A stretch of DNA of 64,000 nt from Halosolutus amylolyticus (lineage in GTDB: Archaea; Halobacteriota; Halobacteria; Halobacteriales; Natrialbaceae), in NCBI RefSeq assembly GCF_023566055.1, contig NZ_JALIQP010000008.1:1-64000 (forward strand), in the 5' to 3' direction. Position 1 is the first letter of the stretch. Every line of letters starts with the position of its first letter. The translations under genes were made by a program, and so were the position numbers. Below are positions 50,448 through 59,433 of this stretch, in pieces. The notes beneath the pieces are model-generated. The model ran no database searches. It saw nothing but the letters and a program-made list of their open reading frames with translations, and had not been told where the DNA came from.

Positions 50448-52247
50448 CTACTCGGCCCGACCGTGGACGTAGTACAGTTCGAACTCCCCGTTCGACTGTA
50501 CCTTGTCGACGCCTGGCTGGCCCGATATCGAGTTCAGCTGGTCCCGAGAGTAGCGTAACTCCTGGTAGGCGACCACCTCCCGATCGCGATCGTTCTGTGT
50601 CACGGTGAGATACCGGTCCGCCGAGTACTGTGACGCGATGCCCTCGTCGATTTCCTCGCCGGTCACGGCTCCTTTGTGTCCACGGGTGTGCTGGAGTCGT
50701 CCGTTCGACGCGTCCATGTACCGGTTGGGTCCAGCCCGGATGCCGACGAACGTGACGTCCTCGTCCGCGTGTTCGAACGCCGATTCGTGACCGTGCATGG
50801 ACATCTCGGTCACGTGGGGCGAACTCTTGTAGATGTATGGTGACGGGAACACGGCGAGCAACGACGCCAGTAACAGGACCACGATCCCGGCGATCGCGAT
50901 CCCGTGGACGATACCCGCGGCGTGTCTCCGGGACGGGAGGGACAGCCCGTACGAGATCGCGACGGCACCAGCTATCGTCCCGAACAGCATCATCAGCCCG
51001 AACACGCGGAAGTACATCTGTGAGACGTTGCCGACGTAGTAGACCCCGGCGAGTACGCCCAGGCCCGCAAGGCCCACGACGAAGTACGGGATCGTTCCGC
51101 TCGTCTCGTCGGTGAGCCGATCGCCGAACGGCGTCATCGTCGGCAGCGCGATCAGTCCCGTCAGCCCGAGATACACCATGCTGGCTCCGAACAGTTTGAC
51201 GAACAGTTCGACGACGCTCGCTCCCAGCTCGGCCAGCGACGCACTCTGGGAACCGACGGCTTCGGACGCGTCCCCGTCACCCGCGAAGTAGTCGACGACG
51301 TTCGAGAACGTGAACTCGATCACGTCGACCACGAGTCCGTGCTTCGAGGCCCAGAGGGCGAACGCGGCCACGAGCACGAGGGTCTGGCCGTACATCCGGC
51401 GGTGAGATGCGATCGGGTGCTCGGGCCGGAACCGTCGGGCGAGGTACTGGACGACGCATATGCTGACGAGAAAGACGAGCAGGTGGGCCGCAAGCTGGGG
51501 GTGGTACACGACGGTCGACACGAGCGTGAGGGCGAGTACGGCCCCCGTCGCGGATCGAACGGCGGCGGGTGAGGGGTCCTCGAGGTACGTAAACAGGAGG
51601 TACGTGATGACGGCCGAGAACAGGATTCCCTGGGTCATCGGGTGGATGACGACGAACGTACTCAGGTTGGTGATCGGGAGGAGGAGAAACGCGGAGAACG
51701 TGCCGACGATCGAGCTGTAGGGACTCTCGAAGAGCCGTGACGTCGTCGCCGCGACGAACACGAAGAAGAGGACGGATAGCGCGACGACGACGATGAGCGC
51801 AGCCTGAGCGAGGTCGATCCCGAACGTTACCCCGACGAGCGTCGCGATCGTGTGGACGGCCGGGTAGTACAGTTCGCTCGGGTGAAACGCGCCGGCTTCG
51901 ATGCCTCGCATCCAGCCGAGGTGTGTGAGCGCGTCGCCGGCGCCGTAGTACTGGTACCCCCGGATGACCGGGAGCCCGACGAACGCCGCGAGGGCGATGC
52001 CGCCGAGTCCCAGCGCGATGCGGCGGAGCCAGCCGACGGACGTCTGTAGCGAGACGAGCAACGAGACGAGCAGTGAACACCCGAGCAACGCCCAGAACGC
52101 ACGGGGCGCCGTCGCGTACGGGGAGAGTTCGTACCCCGTCGCCGGTGTCCGATGCGCAACGAGCACGGCACTGGTCACGGAGAGAAATCCGACGACGACG
52201 AGGACACTCTCGACCAACCGCGGCGACGCTGTTCTCGCGTGCGACAT
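50448..52247 (-). CDS. Multi-pass membrane protein, GT-C-like glycosyltransferase or polymerase (paralogue B)
   Basis: A 599-aa protein, the same length as paralogue A, with about 12-13 membrane helices. The first loop YQYYGAGDALTHLGWMRGI matches paralogue A at GDALTHLGW, and PSELYYPAVHTIATLVG matches its following helix. The soluble C-terminus GQPGVDKVQSNGEFELYYVHG is the counterpart of A's tail. The two probably use different donors or acceptors in the same glycan pathway. A WTAACAAAG element lies 25 bp upstream. It is divergent from the GT4 gene. Confidence 0.7.
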   Translation of the reverse strand: MSHARTASPRLVESVLVVVGFLSVTSAVLVAHRTPATGYELSPYATAPRAFWALLGCSLLVSLLVSLQTSVGWLRRIALGLGGIALAAFVGLPVIRGYQYYGAGDALTHLGWMRGIEAGAFHPSELYYPAVHTIATLVGVTFGIDLAQAALIVVVALSVLFFVFVAATTSRLFESPYSSIVGTFSAFLLLPITNLSTFVVIHPMTQGILFSAVITYLLFTYLEDPSPAAVRSATGAVLALTLVSTVVYHPQLAAHLLVFLVSICVVQYLARRFRPEHPIASHRRMYGQTLVLVAAFALWASKHGLVVDVIEFTFSNVVDYFAGDGDASEAVGSQSASLAELGASVVELFVKLFGASMVYLGLTGLIALPTMTPFGDRLTDETSGTIPYFVVGLAGLGVLAGVYYVGNVSQMYFRVFGLMMLFGTIAGAVAISYGLSLPSRRHAAGIVHGIAIAGIVVLLLASLLAVFPSPYIYKSSPHVTEMSMHGHESAFEHADEDVTFVGIRAGPNRYMDASNGRLQHTRGHKGAVTGEEIDEGIASQYSADRYLTVTQNDRDREVVAYQELRYSRDQLNSISGQPGVDKVQSNGEFELYYVHGRAE

Positions 52248-52272
52248 TATCGAGCAGTCCGTCGGGACCGTC

Positions 52273-52280
52273 CTTGTTAT
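52273..52280 (-). promoter_or_regulatory. WTAACAAAG promoter element (membrane protein B)
   Basis: agcATAACAAGgac on the minus strand, 25 bp before the start codon. Confidence 0.6.
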
Positions 52281-52492
52281 GCTGGCGATTACGGCGGTAG
52301 TACCGATCTATGGGTTTCGTTCGGCTTTCGAAACCGAGCCAGGTTCCACGGCGGGGTTCGGGGTCGATCGCCGCTGGAACGCTCCGTGCCTGCATTGGCC
52401 AGCCGTCGAGCGTCCCGCCCGTTCGTCCACAGCTGGATCGTCGACGGGTCCGCCAGCGGTGGTATCCCGGCCGTCCGCCGCCCAGTTGATGC

Positions 52493-52501
52493 ATAACAAA
52501 G
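52493..52501 (+). promoter_or_regulatory. WTAACAAAG promoter element (GT4 gene)
   Basis: tgcATAACAAAGtccc, 37 bp before the ATG at 52539. It forms a divergent pair with the site at 52273. Confidence 0.6.
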
Positions 52502-52538
52502 TCCCGAGACGCGAATCCTGGGAATAACTCTCTTTCAG

Positions 52539-53510
52539 ATGAACGTTTTGCATCTCACGGCCAAGGAGAACTCGCCACCGTTCAGAACGCAGGTACGAGC
52601 GCTCGAGAAGCGCGGTATCGACTGTACGACGATCTCCGTCCCCGGTGCGGTGACGGCGGATACGAGTCGATCGGTCCTCGATTACGTTCGGTTTCACCCG
52701 ACGGTGCTTTCGGAATCGTTCGGTTCGTACGATCTCGTGCACGCGAACTACGGGCTGACGGCACCGTTCGCGCTCGCGCAACCGAACCTCCCGGTCGTGC
52801 TGTCGCTGTGGGGGACCGACCTCGACGGTGAACTCGGCTGGCTAAGCAAACTGTGTGCGAAACGCTGTGACGCAACGATCGTCATGTCCGAGAGAATGAA
52901 GCGTGAACTGGGGCAGGACAGTCACGTCATCCCGCACGGGATCGACGTGGACCTGTTCGAACCGATGCCCCAGTCCGAGGCGATCGATCGCCTCGGCTGG
53001 GACCCGGACGCGAAACACGTGCTCTTCCCGTACAAGGCCGAACGTGAGGTGAAAAACTATCCCCGGGCGGAACGGATCGTCGAGGCGGTTCGCGACGACG
53101 TCTCGAACCCAGTCCGTCTCCAGACGGCCCGTGACGTCCCACACGAGCGGATGCCACGCTACATGAACGCCGCGGACTGTCTCCTGCTCACGTCCGATCG
53201 CGAGGGATCGCCGAACGTCGTCAAGGAGGCGATGGCGTGTAACCTCCCGGTCGTCTCCGTCGACGTCGGCGACGTCCGTGAGCGTCTCGACGGCGTCTCA
53301 CCCTCGGAAGTCTGTCGTACCGACGCCGAACTCCGGCGCGCGCTCGCCACCGTTCTCGACCGGGGAACGCGATCGAACGGCCGTGAACTGGCCGATAGAA
53401 TCAGCACGGACCGGATGGCAGCCCGGATCCACGAGGTCTACCGGGACGTCTGTGCCGGGCAGCCGTCGGCCGAACGGGATCGATCGAATCGGTTGACAAG
53501 TCACCCGTAG
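52539..53510 (+). CDS. GT4-type glycosyltransferase
   Basis: A 323-aa GT-B fold enzyme, slightly shorter than usual. The N-terminal domain has MNVLHLTAKENSPPFRTQVRALEKRGID and HANYGLTAPFALAQPNLPVVLSLWGTDLDG. The C-terminal half has VIPHGIDVDLFEPMP, the hinge that marks GT4, and LLTSDREGSPNVVKEAMACNLPVVSVDVGD, the nucleotide-sugar EX7E-like motif. It would transfer a sugar from a nucleotide donor on the cytoplasmic side. Product and linkage are not predictable. Confidence 0.88.
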   Translation: MNVLHLTAKENSPPFRTQVRALEKRGIDCTTISVPGAVTADTSRSVLDYVRFHPTVLSESFGSYDLVHANYGLTAPFALAQPNLPVVLSLWGTDLDGELGWLSKLCAKRCDATIVMSERMKRELGQDSHVIPHGIDVDLFEPMPQSEAIDRLGWDPDAKHVLFPYKAEREVKNYPRAERIVEAVRDDVSNPVRLQTARDVPHERMPRYMNAADCLLLTSDREGSPNVVKEAMACNLPVVSVDVGDVRERLDGVSPSEVCRTDAELRRALATVLDRGTRSNGRELADRISTDRMAARIHEVYRDVCAGQPSAERDRSNRLTSHP

Positions 53511-53708
53511 TACCGACACGCTCGAACCACCTGAACGGTCACCCGTAGTACCGACACGCTTCGTCGACGTTCTGTGTCGTCCGCCACGTTGCTGTCGATA
53601 GCTCGTCAGTACTCGTCTCGCTCCGCTCTTTCTCTCGCCGGGTCACGAACTGCTGAAAAAACGAGCCTGATGCGTTCGTCGGTCCGGGACGCGATCGACT
53701 CCGATCGG

Positions 53709-54788
53709 CTACGATCGGTATCGTGCGACGAGCGCCGCGAGTATCGCGGCGAGTGCAGCTGCCGTGACACCGAAGCCGGGGAGTTCGTCGTCGTCGCCTC
53801 CGCCCTCGTCTCCCACTGTTATCTCGGCAGACTCGTCGACGACGCCGATCGTATAGGTACCGCGCTCGTCGAGTTCGAGTGACGTCGACACCGTGGTCGA
53901 TTCACCTGCCTCCAGCGAGATTTCTTTCTCGGCGACGGTTTCGCCGTCGAGCGTGAACCGAACGGGGTACGTCTCGTTGCTGGACCCCTCGTTCTGTATG
54001 GTCGCCTCGACCTCGGTCGTCTCGCCGGGCGCGACCGTGTCGTCGTAGTCGAGATCCGTGACCGTGTACGAACTACAGCTCTCGGACGTGATCCTGATCG
54101 GCCGGTCCATGTTCAGCGAGTGGCGTTCGGTATCGTGTTCGGGGCCGGAGATCACTTCCCAGTCGCTCACCTCGCCGTCGTAGACGCCGGACAGGGTGGC
54201 CTGTTCGTTGAACGAAGGGTAGATCTCGATGTCGAACTCGTCGTCCAGGCCGCCGTTGAACGCGGCGCCGTCGGTCCGGTTCGCGGACCACGCCCAGGAG
54301 ATCCGACTCGACGTCTCGCGGTGGTCCCACTCGGTTTCGCCGTCACTGTAGTTGTCGTCCTCGACGACCCACTCGCCTTCTTCGGGGAGGTTGCTGATCT
54401 GGAACGTCGCCGCACCACCATCGGAACTACCATCGTACTGATCGTGAACCATCACGAGACTGAGCCCGTCGGCGCTCTCGTGCAGGAAGAGGATACTCGT
54501 ATCGTCCTCCTGGAATTGTGTCGTTCCGTGGGAACTGTACGTCGTCCCGCTACGTATCGTCTCCGTCACGTTCTCCGGCGTTCGATAGTCGTAGTACTCC
54601 TCGGTCGTCTGGTGGCCGAACCCGAGCGGTTCGATCGGGATACACTCGTCTCCTTGCACGACCGCGTACTCGTCGTCGATCGGGGGTGCGGTATTCGCCG
54701 TAACGCTTCCGGCGCCAACCGTCGCACTGACCACGAGCGCGGCGACGACGGCGAGCGTAGTGATGGCCGTGATGATTCGCTGTGTCAT
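53709..54788 (-). CDS. Secreted surface protein with PGF-CTERM anchor
   Basis: A 359-aa protein. The Sec-type signal RIITAITTLAVVAALVVSATVGAG is at the start. The middle is strand-rich and acidic. A CARDB-like Ig domain follows at about 245-325 (VTDLDYDDTVAPGETTEVEATIQNEGSSNETYPVRF). The end DDDELPGFGVTAAALAAILAALVARYRS is the PGF-CTERM tripartite signal processed by archaeosortase with lipid anchoring. Asn-x-Ser/Thr sequons (ENVT, NYSDG, SSNETY) are available for glycosylation, so it could be a substrate of the surrounding glycan machinery. The second ATG (54788) is preferred because the promoter element lies too near the first (54809). Confidence 0.8.
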   Translation of the reverse strand: MTQRIITAITTLAVVAALVVSATVGAGSVTANTAPPIDDEYAVVQGDECIPIEPLGFGHQTTEEYYDYRTPENVTETIRSGTTYSSHGTTQFQEDDTSILFLHESADGLSLVMVHDQYDGSSDGGAATFQISNLPEEGEWVVEDDNYSDGETEWDHRETSSRISWAWSANRTDGAAFNGGLDDEFDIEIYPSFNEQATLSGVYDGEVSDWEVISGPEHDTERHSLNMDRPIRITSESCSSYTVTDLDYDDTVAPGETTEVEATIQNEGSSNETYPVRFTLDGETVAEKEISLEAGESTTVSTSLELDERGTYTIGVVDESAEITVGDEGGGDDDELPGFGVTAAALAAILAALVARYRS

Positions 54789-54823
54789 TATTCGCCTCAG
54801 CACTGTCATTGCCGAGTTCGCAA

Positions 54824-54832
54824 TTTGTTATA
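54824..54832 (-). promoter_or_regulatory. WTAACAAAG promoter element (PGF-CTERM gene)
   Basis: gaTATAACAAAttgc on the minus strand, 35 bp before the ATG at 54788. Confidence 0.55.
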
Positions 54833-55126
54833 TCACAGTTTCCGAACGGGGATATGTACCTACAGCTGGTAGTTCGCTTTCCCAAAACGACAATCGGGTC
54901 GAACGGTCAGTGTACGATCAGAGTTCCGTCGGCGGTTCCAGCCGGGTCTGCGGGTCGTGTCTCGATCACGCGTCCGTAGGGTATCGGTACGGCATCGATC
55001 GATGCTGCTTCGACCACGTGTTACTCCGTCCATCGGGTGTCCCGGTCGCTCTGCGGTCTCCCCGATCGATCACGACGCTCCCGTGTGTCGCAACTGTTGG
55101 TCGGCGGTCGCTTCGAGGGATCGCGT

Positions 55127-56203
55127 TCATTCGTCCGCTCCGTCGTCGGTATCGTCTGCTCCGTCGTCGGTAGCTCCGTCGCTCCCATCTGTCACCGCCG
55201 TCCAGAAGTACGTGTGACGATAGGCGTCCTCCTGCGTCGGCGTCTCGGGGACGTCGTCCTGGTAGACCTGCACCGAGATTCGGACTGTTCCGTTCTCCGC
55301 GACCGGGGTGATCTCCCGCTCGCCGTACCCGGTCCCACCGTCAGTGAGGACGTAGTCGATCCGGCGTAACTCCGTGCGTTCGACGACGTCGCCGTCCTCG
55401 ATGCGCTGTTCCTGGACGACGACGGTGTAGTTCATCTCCTCCTGTTCCTGGTTCTCGACCGCGATGACGAGCGGGATCGACTCACCGGGGCTGATCTCGT
55501 CGGGATACCCGCCAGCGACGAGTTCGCCCGACTCGTCCTCCGTGAGCAGTTGCAGGTTCGTGTACTCCTCGCCCTGCTGGGGAGCAACCAGTGCGTAGCC
55601 CACAGTCGTTACCGCGAGGATCATGCTGAGCACGATCGCGACGTTGATGGCGGTGTGGACCGGCGATCGGGTCTCGAATATCGCCGCGCGAGCGGCGTCG
55701 AATCGACGAGCGAACCCCACGTGGTATCGATCGACGGATGGCACGGCCAACCGGCGGCCGATCGCGAGACAGGTGCCGACCAGCGCGAGGCCGCCGATCA
55801 CTCCGAGGACGGTTCCGTCGGTCACCCCCCACGGCGTGGACGCGACTACCAGTCCCAGCAGGGGCAGGAGAGCAAAACTCGTCCCGAACGACAGGGCGAC
55901 GCGCCCGGCGTCGTCGATCGACCGGGTCTGTACGAACAGCGTCGGCCGATCGGTAGCCGTCGCCGTGACGGGCGTCGATCGCGGGAAACACAGCGAGACG
56001 AGGACGTACCCCGGGACGAAAAACAGCAGTGGCCCGGCGATCGCTGCCCGCACGAGCGAGGACGAGACGCTCCCGACTCCCAGCACGACCATTGCGACGA
56101 GGACGAACCCCGCGACGACCAGCAGGTCACCCGGGACACCGCCCAGAAGCTGTCGGCCGCGTCGCTGCAGGGCTGCGAACGGTTTGGTCAAGACGTCTTT
56201 CAT
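55127..56203 (-). CDS. DUF1616 membrane protein
   Basis: A 358-aa protein with five or six membrane helices in the first ~215 residues (LLVVAGFVLVAMVVLGVG, VRAAIAGPLLFFVPGYVLVSL, ALLPLLGLVVAST). A large extracytoplasmic domain of strands follows, beginning QQGEEYTNLQLLTEDESGELVAGGYP, and the tail is Asp-rich. This is the DUF1616 architecture, common in archaeal surface-polysaccharide clusters with unknown function. FFVPGYVL is the family's best-known word. A WTAACAAAG-like element lies 37 bp upstream. The 338-bp gap between its stop and the PGF-CTERM gene (54789-55126) contains no gene. Confidence 0.83.
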   Translation of the reverse strand: MKDVLTKPFAALQRRGRQLLGGVPGDLLVVAGFVLVAMVVLGVGSVSSSLVRAAIAGPLLFFVPGYVLVSLCFPRSTPVTATATDRPTLFVQTRSIDDAGRVALSFGTSFALLPLLGLVVASTPWGVTDGTVLGVIGGLALVGTCLAIGRRLAVPSVDRYHVGFARRFDAARAAIFETRSPVHTAINVAIVLSMILAVTTVGYALVAPQQGEEYTNLQLLTEDESGELVAGGYPDEISPGESIPLVIAVENQEQEEMNYTVVVQEQRIEDGDVVERTELRRIDYVLTDGGTGYGEREITPVAENGTVRISVQVYQDDVPETPTQEDAYRHTYFWTAVTDGSDGATDDGADDTDDGADE

Positions 56204-56240
56204 AGAGCGTGGGAACTATCGATTCCTCGACCGAGCCAGC

Positions 56241-56249
56241 TATTGTTAG
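56241..56249 (-). promoter_or_regulatory. WTAACAAAG-like promoter element (DUF1616 gene)
   Basis: gaCTAACAATAgct on the minus strand, 37 bp before the start codon; the weakest member of the set. Confidence 0.4.
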
Positions 56250-56408
56250 TCGTCGGGTAACCGCTGGAGCGCCCAATGGCCGGTGAACGGGAACCGTGAG
56301 CGACGGATCGACTCCGTCTCTCCCGACGTCAGTGCTGACCGGCGGCTGGCGACTCGACGGCGCGAGTTGCATCGCTGAAACCGTCGATCGGCGACCAGCA
56401 GTGGGCCG

Positions 56409-57878
56409 TCAGCTCAGCAGTGAGAGCGTCTCTCGAACGTCGAGAAGGCCACTGACCGTCGCGAGGGTACCCCATACGGCGACGCCGAGGCCGACGACAG
56501 CCGCCAGCGATACCAGTCCCGTGATGTGCGCCGACGCCGCCACGACGATTCCGCCCATCACGACCGAGATGACGGTCGCGCCGGCACCGATCTTGACGAG
56601 CCGATCGTACTGTAGCGGCAGTTCGACGTGCATGATGTAGACGTTCGTCATCGTGTACAGGCCGAACGTGAACACGGTCGCGACGGCCGCGCCGACGACG
56701 CCGATCGTCGGGATGAGAACGATGTTGAGGAGGAGGTTTCCGGCCGACGTGACCGCTTTCGCAACGGCCCGAAATCGCGCCCGGCCGAGATAGTCGATCG
56801 CCTGCTGTGTAACGCTGTTGATTGCCTTGCACAACACGAAGAGGCTGAGCACTTGCAAGACCGGAACGGCCTCGGCGTAATCCGAACCGAAAATGAACCG
56901 GACGGTCGGATCGGCGACCAGTATCAGTCCGACCACGGCCGGGACGTACAGTAACAACACGTACTGTAGCGAGGATTCGTAGATCCGTGCGGCACGTACC
57001 AGCCGATCGTTGGCCTTGTCCTCACCGTAACTGGGAGAGAGTGCGAATCCCACGGAATCCGCGGGTGCGATGACGAAATCTGAAATCTGCTTTGCAAGCG
57101 TGTAGAATCCCACGGCCACCGGATTGAGAAAGAACCCGATGAGAATGATGTCGACCCGGCGATCGATGATGTTTGCGCTCCGAGACGCTGTCAGTGGCAC
57201 GCTGTACTCGAGTATCCGACGCTGGAGGCCGTCCTGAATCGTTTCGGCCGCGTCGAACGATCGGTAGAATCGGAGGTAGAGAAAAATCAGCCCGAATGTG
57301 GCCGCGATCGCGCCGCTCACGACGTATCCGGTGAGGGCCCCGAGAACGCCCCAGCCGAGGGAGACGAAGAGGAGAATGAACGCGATTCTGCCGACGTGGT
57401 CGACGATCGACACGACGGCGCTGTACTGGACTGCGTTGAATCCCTGGAAGACCGTGATGTTGAAGTTGTTAATCGACTGGACCGCGAGATATCCGGTTCC
57501 GACGACCAGCAACGTGGCGAGTTCCGGTTCGTCGAGAATCGCGGCAACGAACTCACGGCTCGCGACGAGAGTCACTGCGACCAGGCCGATGAGTAGCAAC
57601 CGGTACCGTAGCGAGGACGTCAGGATGTGTGGTACTTGCCTGGGATCCGTTTCTTTGAACTCGGAGACGTACCGTGCAGCCGAGCGAGCGATGCCCAGAT
57701 CGGCGAGGAGCTGTGAGACGGCGAGGATCGAGAGCGTGAGAAACAGGATACCGTACCCACTCGGCCCGAGAAGGAATCGACTGAGCAGAACGATCAGGAG
57801 TCCGTTCGCGACCAGATTGACCGTCCGAGACACGAACGTGGCTTTGATCCCCCGGACCAGTTGGTCGGAATCCGTCAT
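56409..57878 (-). CDS. Polysaccharide flippase (Wzx / RfbX-type, MOP superfamily)
   Basis: A 489-aa protein with about 14 membrane helices. SDQLVRGIKATFVSRTVNLVANGLLIVLLSRFLLGPSGYG is the typical N-terminus, and repeated helices such as VPLTASRSANIIDRRVDIILIGFFLNPVAVGFYTLAKQISDF continue through both halves. MOP-family flippases move lipid-linked oligosaccharides across the membrane for N-glycosylation (AglR-like) or polymer export. This is the only flippase in the window, and with GT-C-like and cytoplasmic transferases around it, it supports a lipid-linked glycan pathway. Confidence 0.88.
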   Translation of the reverse strand: MTDSDQLVRGIKATFVSRTVNLVANGLLIVLLSRFLLGPSGYGILFLTLSILAVSQLLADLGIARSAARYVSEFKETDPRQVPHILTSSLRYRLLLIGLVAVTLVASREFVAAILDEPELATLLVVGTGYLAVQSINNFNITVFQGFNAVQYSAVVSIVDHVGRIAFILLFVSLGWGVLGALTGYVVSGAIAATFGLIFLYLRFYRSFDAAETIQDGLQRRILEYSVPLTASRSANIIDRRVDIILIGFFLNPVAVGFYTLAKQISDFVIAPADSVGFALSPSYGEDKANDRLVRAARIYESSLQYVLLLYVPAVVGLILVADPTVRFIFGSDYAEAVPVLQVLSLFVLCKAINSVTQQAIDYLGRARFRAVAKAVTSAGNLLLNIVLIPTIGVVGAAVATVFTFGLYTMTNVYIMHVELPLQYDRLVKIGAGATVISVVMGGIVVAASAHITGLVSLAAVVGLGVAVWGTLATVSGLLDVRETLSLLS

Positions 57879-58005
57879 CCGTGGGCTACATGTAGACTCG
57901 ATCGGTTCGTGAACGAAGTACCCACCCGCACCGGAAGAACGAATCGACGGCAGGTCGGCTGGCGATGGAGCGTCACAGTCTACTCCCGCCTGCTATCGAA
58001 CGCGT

Positions 58006-58014
58006 CTTTGTTAA
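58006..58014 (-). promoter_or_regulatory. WTAACAAAG promoter element (flippase)
   Basis: gcTTAACAAAGacgc on the minus strand, 127 bp before the start codon, so the leader would be long. Confidence 0.4.
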
Positions 58015-58218
58015 GCAGGTGATTCCGGCCGGTGAGTGGACCGATCGAGGGGCGGACGACGACCCTGGGGCGTCAGTTCGGGCCAGTTCTCCCGGCCGGT
58101 CCCGCTGAATCCGTTCTGTGCGTTTCGAAATACAGTCTCCACGAAACAACTTATAGCCGAGAATCACCGACCGTTCGGCCAGTAACTGCAGACATACTGT
58201 ACGTTTCCTGAGTGGTTT

Positions 58219-58269
58219 TGAAAAAAGAACTCGTGAAGGCCAGTCGCTAACGGTAGCCCGTTTCTCTGG
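58219..58269 (+). promoter_or_regulatory. Conserved upstream block of beta-helix paralogue 3
   Basis: About 50 bp, from an A-run through cgtgaaggYcaRtc and taacggtaSYccgtttctctgg, match the block before paralogue 4 with one inserted base and about seven changes. The match ends near the start codon. Confidence 0.7.
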
Positions 58270-58276
58270 TCGGTCG

Positions 58277-59257
58277 ATGAAAGATACTCAGTCGCAGTCC
58301 GAGACGCGAGACGATAACCGACTCACGCGGCGGACGTTCGTTTCCGGATCGGCAGCAGCAGTCGGTTCACTGGGTCTGCTCAACGTCTTTAGCGGAACCG
58401 GATCGGCCGACGAGTACGAGACGATTACCGTCCCCTCGGGAGAGGTTCATCAGATCAGTCTCGGTGACGGCGACGTCCTCGAAAACGTTCTCATCGACCT
58501 GTCGGCCCCGAATACGGGCTACAATATCAGCGCCAACGGAACCGGCTGGGCGATCCGCAACCTCGGTATCCGTGGCGAGTTCGACAACGGTGAACACACG
58601 CCGTTCCACGTCCGGGACACCAGCCCGGACGGCGAGTCGGTGATCGAGAACGTCTACCTCGGCGACGGCGCTACCGACGACCACCAGCGAAACGTCCATC
58701 AGGTGACGGGTATCTACGCCCACGCGGACCACGCTGGCGACCTCCTGATCGACAACGTCCACGTCAACGAATTCCGGGATAACGCGATTTACGGCTCCGA
58801 TCCCGGTCACCCGCACTTCGACTATTCCGAGTACGGGACCGTCCGGATCGAGAACTCGTTCGCCCGCAACGGCGGGTTCAACTTCCGCATCTCGACGGAG
58901 GGGTCCTACTGTGACAACTGCGTCTCCGTAATTACGGAGCCGTACAACACCGGTGAGCCGCGACTGTTCTACGACTACTTCTCGCGCGGCGTCGAGTTCC
59001 GAGATTGCGACGCCGCCGGCTCCAGCGACTACATCGGCTGGGGTAACGGGAGTACGTCCTGGCCCGAGTACACCGAAGACAGTGAGGTCGCCCTCGAGGG
59101 GTGTAACGCCAACGTCGGGCAACTTGTCGGCGGCGAACACCCCGAGCAGTGGACCGGTGAGAAACCCGGTTCGGACCCGCGCGACTCGCCTGAAGACGTC
59201 GACGGTGTTCCGCTGTCGGCCGAGGCGGCGGCTAGCGGTGTCGATCGCATCGAGTAA
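58277..59257 (+). CDS. Tat-exported beta-helix protein, short form (paralogue 3)
   Basis: A 326-aa secreted protein. NRLTRRTFVSGSAAAVGSLGLLNVFSGTGSA is a Tat signal. The beta-helix begins YETITVPSGEVHQISLGDGDVLENVLIDL and repeats rungs IRNLGIRGEF, ENVYLGDGA, IDNVHVNEFRDNAIYG and IENSFARNGGFNF. CDNCVS and RDCDAAGSSDY may form disulfides. It ends after VPLSAEAAASGVDRIE, at the point where paralogue 4 begins its extra modules. Its beta-helix half is roughly three-quarters identical to paralogue 4, so the two are a recent tandem duplication. Confidence 0.78.
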   Translation: MKDTQSQSETRDDNRLTRRTFVSGSAAAVGSLGLLNVFSGTGSADEYETITVPSGEVHQISLGDGDVLENVLIDLSAPNTGYNISANGTGWAIRNLGIRGEFDNGEHTPFHVRDTSPDGESVIENVYLGDGATDDHQRNVHQVTGIYAHADHAGDLLIDNVHVNEFRDNAIYGSDPGHPHFDYSEYGTVRIENSFARNGGFNFRISTEGSYCDNCVSVITEPYNTGEPRLFYDYFSRGVEFRDCDAAGSSDYIGWGNGSTSWPEYTEDSEVALEGCNANVGQLVGGEHPEQWTGEKPGSDPRDSPEDVDGVPLSAEAAASGVDRIE

Positions 59258-59372
59258 CTGACGGCCTTCGAGACAGTCTCGATTTCTCGATCGTATTCGA
59301 TTCGAGAACGATCGTTTAGGGATGTATGAAGGCTTCTACTGCCGATATAGCGGTCGAGTATCCCGACTGGGT

Positions 59373-59425
59373 ATTAAAAAAGGAACCCGTGAAGGTCAAT
59401 CCATAACGGTACTCCGTTTCTCTGG
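59373..59425 (+). promoter_or_regulatory. Conserved upstream block of beta-helix paralogue 4
   Basis: Counterpart of 58219-58269, beginning attaaaaaaggaacccg. Conservation of a non-coding block indicates a recent duplication that included the promoter, or a shared leader function. Confidence 0.7.
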
Positions 59426-59433
59426 AATAGCCG

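Larger units (their letters stand above)
57879..58276. other. Divergent intergenic region flippase / beta-helix paralogue 3
   Basis: About 400 bp with no gene. It contains a WTAACAAAG element (58006-58014) on the flippase strand, a TATA-like acttatagccg (about 58149) and the conserved leader of paralogue 3 (58219-58269). Confidence 0.55.
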
